Positions 57,950 to 63,469 of a DNA stretch of 63,469 nucleotides are shown here, in pieces. The stretch is taken from contig MESI01000086.1 of NCBI GenBank assembly GCA_001770935.1, forward strand, positions 1 to 63,469, read 5' to 3'. The translations under genes and the position numbers were made by a program. Source of the stretch: Burkholderiales bacterium RIFCSPLOWO2_12_FULL_61_40. Lineage in GTDB: Bacteria > Pseudomonadota > Gammaproteobacteria > Burkholderiales > Burkholderiaceae_C. How positions within the stretch are numbered: the first letter of the stretch is position 1; every line of letters begins with the position of its first letter. The notes under the pieces were generated by a model. It did not search any database and was not told the origin of the DNA. It saw only the letters and a program-made list of their open reading frames with translations.

Positions 57950-58633
57950 ATGACCATGATTGCCCAGAACCTCCACCACGTCCAGGCCCGTATTGCAGAC
58001 GCGTGTGGGAAAGCCCGGCGCCCCAGCGATGCGGTGACTTTGCTGGCCGTTTCCAAGACCTTTGGCCCCGAGGCGGTGCAAGAGGCCTATGCGGCCGGGC
58101 AAACCCGGTTTGGCGAAAACTACATCCAGGAAGCGGTGCAAAAAATCACCGCACTGCGCCATTTGCCCCTGCAGTGGCACTGCATAGGCCCGATCCAGAG
58201 CAACAAGACCCGCGTGGTAGCCGAGCACTTCGACTGGGTGCACACGGTGGACCGCCTGAAAATTGCCCAGCGCCTGAGCGAGCAGCGCCCGCCCCATTTG
58301 CCGGCGCTGCAGGTGTGCATCCAGGTGAATGTGGACGGTGGCGCCACCAAGTCCGGTGTGGCGCCACAGGACGCGCTGGTGCTGGCGCAGCAGGTCGCGG
58401 CCTTGCCGGGGCTGCGCCTGCGGGGTGTCATGAGTATCCCTGAGCCTGCTACGGATTTCATAGCTGCTTGCGCAGTGTTTGCAATGGCTAGAGGCCTATT
58501 TGATGCCTTAAATGCCCATGGGTTGGGGCTGGATACGCTGTCCATGGGCATGAGTGCCGACCTGGAGGCCGCAGTCCACGAGGGCAGCACGATGGTGCGG
58601 GTGGGGAGTGCTATTTTTGGCGGGCGCGGCTAG
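57950..58633 (+). CDS. YggS-family PLP homeostasis protein
   Basis: The 227-residue protein starts at ATG 57950 (GGGAG upstream), divergent from pilT by 45 bp. It has PLP-binding Lys in LLAVSKTFGPEAV, then FGENYIQEA, HCIGPIQSNKTR and LSMGMSADLEAAV. Repeat copy G is translated (PATDFIAACAVFAMARGLFD). Confidence 0.93.
   Translation: MTMIAQNLHHVQARIADACGKARRPSDAVTLLAVSKTFGPEAVQEAYAAGQTRFGENYIQEAVQKITALRHLPLQWHCIGPIQSNKTRVVAEHFDWVHTVDRLKIAQRLSEQRPPHLPALQVCIQVNVDGGATKSGVAPQDALVLAQQVAALPGLRLRGVMSIPEPATDFIAACAVFAMARGLFDALNAHGLGLDTLSMGMSADLEAAVHEGSTMVRVGSAIFGGRG
58446..58506 (-). repeat. Dispersed ~55-bp repeat, copy G (inside yggS)
   Basis: The inverted orientation has CTGCTACGGATTTCATAGCT, GCTTGCGCAGTGTTTGCAAT and GGCTAGAGGCCTATTTGATG. 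It is in frame within the YggS-family gene. Confidence 0.8.
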
Positions 58634-58635
58634 GG

Positions 58636-59016
58636 TCAGGAATGCAAGGGGGGCTGGTAGGCCTTGTTCAACGTCCGGGCCACCTGGTCCAGCCGTTTGT
58701 CGTGCGTCCAGAGCCGTGTGTTATCACCCAGCAGCACCGAGGCGATCAGGCTGATGTCCACCAGGCCGCAGCCGCGGCCATACAGTTGCTGGCCCTCGAC
58801 CATGGCCAACAGTTCTGACTGTGTCGCGACCGGCGTACTTTCAAGCTCGGCGAGCATGCCGATGATGGCGCGGCGACTGGGCGGGGTGCCGCAGGCCACT
58901 TCCATCACCACATTCGGGTGGCACACCACCAAGCCGTCTTCCAGCAGTGCCACGAGGTGTTCATTTCTTTGCTTGAAGTGGCCCACCCAGACCGATGAGT
59001 CAACCAGCACGTTCAT
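58636..59016 (-). CDS. vapC: PIN-domain toxin (VapC-type)
   Basis: The 126-residue PIN-domain RNase has VLVDSSVWVGHF at the N-terminus, a conserved Glu in NVVMEVACG, and Asp residues in CGLVDISLIAS and WTHDKRL. It overlaps the antitoxin stop by 4 bp and ends two bases after the convergent yggS. Confidence 0.88.
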   Translation of the reverse strand: MNVLVDSSVWVGHFKQRNEHLVALLEDGLVVCHPNVVMEVACGTPPSRRAIIGMLAELESTPVATQSELLAMVEGQQLYGRGCGLVDISLIASVLLGDNTRLWTHDKRLDQVARTLNKAYQPPLHS

Positions 59017-59219
59017 GGCGTTGTGGGCTCTTCGCGCCGACGGGGGGGGAGTTCCATTTCAGGCGCCAGACCACCCAAATCAGCCAGGCGGCGGGCCGTT
59101 TGCCGTTGGATAAAAGCCTTCACGCATTCCCGGATCAGTTCGGATTTGTCTGTTCCGGGCGGTGCCAGCGCAACGGCCTTGGCAAAAAGTTGGTCATCGA
59201 TCGTGAGTGTGGTTCGCAT
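59013..59219 (-). CDS. vapB: VapB-type ribbon-helix-helix antitoxin
   Basis: The 68-residue protein starts at ATG 59219. MRTTLTIDDQLFAKAVALAP is a typical ribbon-helix-helix DNA-binding end; the C-terminus is Pro/Arg-rich. It precedes vapC and probably autoregulates through the inverted repeat just upstream. Confidence 0.85.
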   Translation of the reverse strand: MRTTLTIDDQLFAKAVALAPPGTDKSELIRECVKAFIQRQTARRLADLGGLAPEMELPPRRREEPTTP

Positions 59220-59229
59220 GGTGGCATCC

Positions 59230-59260
59230 TGCATCAATAGATGCATCATTTTGCATCAAA
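59230..59260 (-). promoter_or_regulatory. Candidate VapB operator
   Basis: TGCATC-AATA-GATGCA (59230-59245) is a perfect inverted repeat with another TTGCATCA just beyond it. It lies 10 bp upstream of the vapB start. Confidence 0.55.
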
Positions 59261-59269
59261 ACGCGCAAT

Positions 59270-59746
59270 TTAACGCAGCGGCAAATGCGTGGTGTTTTTC
59301 ACCTCTTCCATCACCGCGTAGGTGCGGGTCTCGCGCACGCCGGGCAACTGCCACAACACGGTGCCCGCAAATTCGCGGTAGGCCGCCATGTCGGCCATGC
59401 GGGTTTTGAGCAAATAGTCAAAACCGCCGGCCACCATGTGGCACTCCATGATTTCCGAGCGCACCTGCACCGCTGCCTTGAAAGCATCAAACACATTGGG
59501 CGTGGTTTTGTCCAGCAGCACCTCCACAAACACCATCATGCCGGCACCCAGTTTGAGCGGGTCCAGGCGCGCTTCGTAGCCCAGGATGTAACCGTCTTTG
59601 GTGAGCCGCTGCACCCGCGCCAGCACGGCGGTGGGGGACAGTGTGACGGTTTCGGCCAGCTTGAGGTTGGAAATGCGGCCATCTTCCTGCAAGCAACGCA
59701 GAATTTTGAGGTCGATGCGGTCCAGGTCGGCAAAGGCGTCGCTCAT
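59270..59746 (-). CDS. Lrp/AsnC regulator 2
   Basis: The 158-residue regulator has the helix-turn-helix DRIDLKILRCLQEDGRISNL followed by LAETVTLSPTAVLARVQRL, and the RAM ligand domain. Its start overlaps the preceding Lrp gene by 4 bp, so the two are translationally coupled. Confidence 0.92.
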   Translation of the reverse strand: MSDAFADLDRIDLKILRCLQEDGRISNLKLAETVTLSPTAVLARVQRLTKDGYILGYEARLDPLKLGAGMMVFVEVLLDKTTPNVFDAFKAAVQVRSEIMECHMVAGGFDYLLKTRMADMAAYREFAGTVLWQLPGVRETRTYAVMEEVKNTTHLPLR

Positions 59747-60168
59747 GACAGGCGGTAGGTTTCGAGGTGAATACTGGTTTCGGTGCTGCTGATGCCGCGC
59801 ACCAGGCGGATGCGCTCCAGCACCTTGGAGAGTTCGGACAGATTGGCCGCGCGCAACTCGGCCAGCAAATCCCAGCGGCCATTGGTGTCGTGCAGGCAGG
59901 CCACACCGGGCTCGCCCAGCAGGCTGTTGATGACGGCCCGGGTTTCATTGCCCTCCACCGCCACACTCATCCAGGCGCTGATTTCCGTGGGCTGGGCATC
60001 CGGGCGCAGGCGCACGGTGTAGCCCACGATGATGCCCGCGTCTTCCAGCTTGGTGATGCGGTTGCTGACCGTGCCGCGCGACACGCCCAGCTTGGCGGCC
60101 AGGGTGGCCACGCTGGTGCGGGCGTCTTTGCGCAAAAGCGAGAGCAATTGTTGGTCTGTCAGGTCCAT
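59743..60168 (-). CDS. Lrp/AsnC regulator 1
   Basis: The 141-residue regulator starts at ATG 60168. The helix-turn-helix is VATLAAKLGVSRGTVSNRIT. It is divergent from ocd and probably controls the arginine/ornithine genes; arginine or ornithine may be the ligand. Two tandem Lrp proteins could form mixed oligomers. Confidence 0.92.
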   Translation of the reverse strand: MDLTDQQLLSLLRKDARTSVATLAAKLGVSRGTVSNRITKLEDAGIIVGYTVRLRPDAQPTEISAWMSVAVEGNETRAVINSLLGEPGVACLHDTNGRWDLLAELRAANLSELSKVLERIRLVRGISSTETSIHLETYRLS

Positions 60169-60242
60169 ATTTCCATTATGGCAATTCTGGTTGTCTAAAT
60201 GGCAGATTTTTGTCAAAAAGATAGCAAAACTGGCGATTTACA

Positions 60243-60270
60243 TTGACATATCTATTTGGGAGACTACTCT
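60243..60270 (+). promoter_or_regulatory. Promoter of the ocd-arginase operon
   Basis: A consensus -35 TTGACA (60243-60248) and -10 TACTCT (60265-60270), 16 bp apart, with Shine-Dalgarno CGGAG before ATG 60291. The gap from 60169 is A/T-rich, with likely Lrp-type sites. Confidence 0.6.
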
Positions 60271-60290
60271 AAATTATCGGAGTCCACACC

Positions 60291-61352
60291 ATGAACCGCA
60301 CCTCACCTGTCCAAACCCAGTTCCTCAGCGTCCAAGACGTGGCCACCATCGTCACCCAGGTCGGCACCGCCGACACATTGCGCCGCATGGCGGATTACAT
60401 CCAGGCGGACTACATGCGCTGGCCAGATTTTGACAAGTGCGCCCGTGTGGCCGCCCACTCGCCCGAAGGTGTGATTGAGCTGATGCCGATTGCCGATGCC
60501 AAAACCTACACTTTCAAATACGTCAACGGCCACCCCAAGAACACCCTGGCGGGTTTGTCCACCGTCATGGCCTTTGGCGTGCTGGCCGATGTGGACACCG
60601 GCCGCCCCGAATTGCTCAGCGAGTTAACGCTGACCACCGCCTTGCGCACCGCAGCCATGTCCGCCGTGGCGGCCCGCACCCTGGCCCGGCCCAACAGCAA
60701 AAGCATGGCCTTGATCGGCAATGGCGCGCAAAGCGAATTCCAGGCGCTGGCCTTCCACCACCTGCTGGGCATTGAAGACATTCGCCTGTTTGACACCGAC
60801 CCTGTGGCCACCCAAAAGCTGGTGGACAACCTCCAGCACACGGCGATACGCCTGACGGTGTGCACCAGCATCGCCCAAGCCGTGCGGGGTGCCGATATCG
60901 TCACCACCGTCACCGCCGACAAGACCAACGCCACCATCCTGACGCCCGACCTGCTGGAGCCCGGCATGCACATCAACGGTGTGGGCGGCGACTGCCCCGG
61001 CAAGACCGAGCTGCACCCCGATGTGCTGCGCGGCTCTGCCGTGTTTGTGCAGTACGAGCCGCAAACCCGCATCGAAGGCGATTTGCAGCACCTGCCCGCC
61101 GACTTTGCCGTCACCGAGCTGTGGCAAGTGTTGGTGGGCCAGGCGGCAGGCCGCACGTCGGAGGCACAGGTTACGCTGTTTGATTCGGTTGGTTTCGCCC
61201 TGGAAGACTACTCCGCTCTACGCTACCTGCGCGATGTCGCCACCGAGTTGGGGCTGGGCCAGCGGGTGTCCCTCATCCCCGATCTGGCGGACCCCAAGGA
61301 CCTGTTCAGCCTGATCCGCCCCTCGGCGCAAAAACTGGCCTTGGCAGCATGA
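60291..61352 (+). CDS. Ornithine cyclodeaminase
   Basis: The 353-residue OCD/mu-crystallin enzyme converts ornithine to proline and ammonia. FKYVNGHPKNTLAGLSTVMA, ELTLTTALRTAAMSAVAART, MALIGNGAQSEFQALAF (NAD site) and NGVGGDCPGKTELHPDVL are conserved. The stop overlaps the arginase start by 4 bp. Confidence 0.95.
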   Translation: MNRTSPVQTQFLSVQDVATIVTQVGTADTLRRMADYIQADYMRWPDFDKCARVAAHSPEGVIELMPIADAKTYTFKYVNGHPKNTLAGLSTVMAFGVLADVDTGRPELLSELTLTTALRTAAMSAVAARTLARPNSKSMALIGNGAQSEFQALAFHHLLGIEDIRLFDTDPVATQKLVDNLQHTAIRLTVCTSIAQAVRGADIVTTVTADKTNATILTPDLLEPGMHINGVGGDCPGKTELHPDVLRGSAVFVQYEPQTRIEGDLQHLPADFAVTELWQVLVGQAAGRTSEAQVTLFDSVGFALEDYSALRYLRDVATELGLGQRVSLIPDLADPKDLFSLIRPSAQKLALAA

Positions 61353-62305
61353 GCCCGGCACCTTTTTCCAGCCGTGCGCCCGGCGGCGTGAGCCTCATTG
61401 GCGTTCCTACCGACATTGGCGCGGGCTCCTTGGGTGCGCGCATGGGGCCCGAAGCCCTGCGGGTGGCCGGCATAGCACAGGCCATACGCCAGTTTGGCCT
61501 GGACGTGAAAGACTGTGGCAACCTGCACGGCCCGGCCAACCCCTGGCAGGCCGCGGTCAACGGCTTTCGGCATCTGCCCGAAGCCGTGCAATGGAACCAG
61601 TTGCTGCACGACGCCATGTACGCCGAATTGAACGCCGGGCGCTTGCCCATCATGCTGGGCGGCGACCACTGCCTGGGGATAGGCTCCATCAGCGCCGTGG
61701 CGCGCCACTGCCGCGATGCGGGCAAGAAGTTGCGCGTGCTGTGGTTTGACGCGCATGCCGACTTCAACACCGCCACGCTCACGCCCAGCGGCAACATCCA
61801 CGGCATGCCGGTGGCCTGCCTGTGTGGCCAGGGGCCGCAGGAGTTGATCGAAATCGGCGGCCATATTCCCGCACTCAAGCCCAAGCAGATCCGCCAGATT
61901 GGCATCCGCAGTGTGGACGAGGGTGAAAAACGCCTGGTGCACGACATGGGCATCGAGGTGTTTGACATGCGCTACATCGACGAGATGGGCATGCGCCACA
62001 CCATGGAGCTGGCCCTGGCGCTGGTCGATGCCAACACCCATTTGCATGTGAGCCTGGACGTGGACTTTCTGGACCCCACCATCGCCCCCGGCGTGGGCAC
62101 CACCGTGCGCGGCGGCCCCAACTACCGCGAAGCGCAGCTGTGCATGGAAATGATTGCCGACACCGGCCGCCTGGCCTCGCTGGATGTGGTGGAACTCAAC
62201 CCCGCGCTGGATGTGCGCAACCAGACCGCCGAGCTGGCCGTTGATTTGATCGAGAGCCTGTTTGGCAAAAGCACGCTGATGCGCAAATCCACCGGATCGC
62301 TGTGA
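61349..62305 (+). CDS. Arginase
   Basis: The 318-residue binuclear manganese enzyme splits arginine to ornithine and urea. Metal ligands are in GGDHCLGIGS, WFDAHADFNT and SLDVDFLDP; the C-terminal VELNPALDVRNQTAELAVDL is typical. Together with OCD it takes arginine to proline. Confidence 0.96.
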   Translation: MSPAPFSSRAPGGVSLIGVPTDIGAGSLGARMGPEALRVAGIAQAIRQFGLDVKDCGNLHGPANPWQAAVNGFRHLPEAVQWNQLLHDAMYAELNAGRLPIMLGGDHCLGIGSISAVARHCRDAGKKLRVLWFDAHADFNTATLTPSGNIHGMPVACLCGQGPQELIEIGGHIPALKPKQIRQIGIRSVDEGEKRLVHDMGIEVFDMRYIDEMGMRHTMELALALVDANTHLHVSLDVDFLDPTIAPGVGTTVRGGPNYREAQLCMEMIADTGRLASLDVVELNPALDVRNQTAELAVDLIESLFGKSTLMRKSTGSL

Positions 62306-62388
62306 CCCCTTTCCCCTTGGTTCTCCCTGTGTTCTCCCCGTGTCATCAACCCGCCGGGCACTGCCCCGGTATTTCAAAGGATTTATCC

Positions 62389-63156
62389 ATGAAGAAACTC
62401 CTGCTGGCCATCGCCCTGGGATCGGTCTGTGCCGTGTCGTTTGCACAAGGCAAAGACCTCAAGGTGGCGATCGACCCCACCTACGAGCCCTTCACCTTCA
62501 AAACCGCCGACGGCAAGCCCACCGGCTTTGACGTGGACATCGCCAGCGCCCTGTGCGAACAAATCAAACGCAAATGCGTATTTGTCGAACAGGTCTGGGA
62601 CAGCATGATTCCGGGCCTGCAGGCCAAGAAATACGACGTCATCATCAGCTCCATGTCGATCACCGAAGACCGCCTCAAAGCGATCGACTTCACCGACAAG
62701 TACTACAACACCCCCAGCCGCGTGGTGCTCAAAAAGGGCGTGAACTTCACCGGGTCGGCCTCCATCAAGGGCAAGAAGCTCGGCGTATTGAAGGGCTCCA
62801 CCCAGGAAAAATACGCCATGGGTGAACTCAAGACCGTGGGCGTGGAAGTCGTGCCCTACGAAGCCCAGGACCAGGTCTACCTGGACATCAAGGCCGGCCG
62901 TCTGGACGGCACCGTGGCCGACTTTGTGGAAGTCACCGGTGGCTTTTTGAGCAAGCCCGATGGCAAGGACTACACCCTGGTGGGGCCTGAGCTGTACATC
63001 GAGAAATACTTCGGCGTGGGCATCGGCATTGGCATGCGCAAGAACGAAGCGGCCCTGAAAGGCGAGCTCAACACCGCCATCAAGACCATCCGTGGCAACG
63101 GCGTGTACAAGAAGGTCAACGACAAGTACTTCAAGTTCGACGTCTACGGCAAATAA
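62389..63156 (+). CDS. Basic amino-acid ABC transporter substrate-binding protein
   Basis: The 255-residue periplasmic protein starts at ATG 62389 with AAAGGA upstream. The signal peptide (LLLAIALGSVCAVSFAQG) precedes a HisJ/ArgT-type fold (YEPFTFKTADGKPTGFDVDI, WDSMIPGLQAKKYDVIISSM). It probably binds arginine/ornithine/lysine for the pathway upstream. Confidence 0.92.
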   Translation: MKKLLLAIALGSVCAVSFAQGKDLKVAIDPTYEPFTFKTADGKPTGFDVDIASALCEQIKRKCVFVEQVWDSMIPGLQAKKYDVIISSMSITEDRLKAIDFTDKYYNTPSRVVLKKGVNFTGSASIKGKKLGVLKGSTQEKYAMGELKTVGVEVVPYEAQDQVYLDIKAGRLDGTVADFVEVTGGFLSKPDGKDYTLVGPELYIEKYFGVGIGIGMRKNEAALKGELNTAIKTIRGNGVYKKVNDKYFKFDVYGK

Positions 63157-63174
63157 TCCAGGACAGACCAGACC

Positions 63175-63469
63175 ATGAACGCTTACTACACCGCCATCCT
63201 GCAAGGCTCGGTACTGACAGTGGGCGTGTCCTTGTGCGCGCTCCTGGTCTCCATCGTTTTGGGCCTGCTGGGGGCCGCCGCCAAACTCTCGGGGCGCACG
63301 CCCCTGGTGGTCCTGGCCACCGCCTACACCACCATCATCCGCGGCATCCCCGAGCTGGTGCTCATGCTCCTGATCTTCTACGGCGGCACCATCGGCCTGA
63401 ACAACCTGCTCGAATGGCTGGGCAGCGAGGCCACGGTGGACATCAACCCCTTCTTTGCCGGGGTGCTCA
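63175..63469 (+). CDS. Basic amino-acid ABC permease (3' partial)
   Basis: The HisQ/ArtQ-type permease starts at ATG 63175 and runs off the window. The first ~98 residues show two transmembrane segments (VLTVGVSLCALLVSIVLGLL) and the TTIIRGIPELVLMLLIFYGG block of the polar amino-acid group. Confidence 0.92.
   Translation, partial: MNAYYTAILQGSVLTVGVSLCALLVSIVLGLLGAAAKLSGRTPLVVLATAYTTIIRGIPELVLMLLIFYGGTIGLNNLLEWLGSEATVDINPFFAGVL

Noticed and set aside
59270..60168. Siroheme decarboxylase pair (AhbA/AhbB-like) for the two Lrp genes
   Set aside because: Both have good DNA-binding helices and lie next to amino-acid catabolism genes, with no heme d1 genes nearby.

Overview
This 63.5 kb window is chromosomal DNA from a betaproteobacterium, most likely a Comamonadaceae member of the Rhodoferax/Polaromonas type. 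Reasons: about 60% G+C; a complete atpIBEFHAGDC operon; a glpSTPQ-type glycerol ABC transporter locus; lipB-lipA, dat and DUF493 genes; twitching ATPases pilT/pilU; and a dispersed ~55 bp repeat (nine copies found) of a kind I associate with this family. The genus is an inference.

Layout. (1) 1-8.4 kb: end of an HDOD/GAF regulator, an AAA/DUF4143 ATPase, an esterase, a BRO-N protein and a large SWIM-SNF2 helicase. Two decayed copies of the helicase 3' end lie between the accessory genes. (2) 8.5-18.4 kb, all minus strand: a five-gene defence-like operon (HigB-type toxin, Xre-ImmA/IrrE antitoxin, type III-like methyltransferase, AlbA/GHKL ATPase, Res helicase-nuclease). It runs by a 4-bp stop/start overlap into lipB-lipA, followed by a broken AlbA gene. 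(3) 18.7-21.5 kb: NCS2 purine permease, ybeD (DUF493) and dat. The defence operon and permease sit where dat-ybeD would normally be next to lipB-lipA, and a 28-bp relic of the ybeD 3' end lies at the far side of the operon. (4) 21.5-25.7 kb: histidine kinase, FIST sensor and chemoreceptor. (5) 25.9-37.9 kb: glycerol regulon with divergent arms, glpR-glpK-SBP2 (plus) and glpS-T-P-Q-DUF2160-SBP1, glpD (minus). The two substrate-binding genes are close paralogues in inverted orientation.

(6) 38.1-45.3 kb: ATP synthase operon ending in a strong terminator. (7) 45.3-50.3 kb: LemA/TPM membrane cluster, SnoaL-like protein, YheT-type hydrolase and cytochrome c5. (8) 50.3-51.4 kb: tRNA-Arg(CCG) with a ~1 kb islet holding a ParE/Phd toxin-antitoxin pair; the islet is bounded by a 20-bp copy of the tRNA 3' end. 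(9) 51.5-59.2 kb: rsmI/yraN, a SIS protein, a BON lipoprotein, a HIBADH-like dehydrogenase, pilU-pilT, YggS and a VapBC pair. (10) 59.3-63.5 kb: two Lrp/AsnC regulators divergent from ornithine cyclodeaminase, arginase and a basic amino-acid ABC transporter cut by the window edge.

The best candidate for an unusual system is the five-gene operon at 10.7-18.4 kb. It looks like a type III restriction-modification core carrying an extra AlbA/GHKL ATPase and led by a HigBA-like module whose antitoxin has a zincin domain, wired translationally into lipoate biosynthesis. All functions are read from sequence motifs; no database search was possible.
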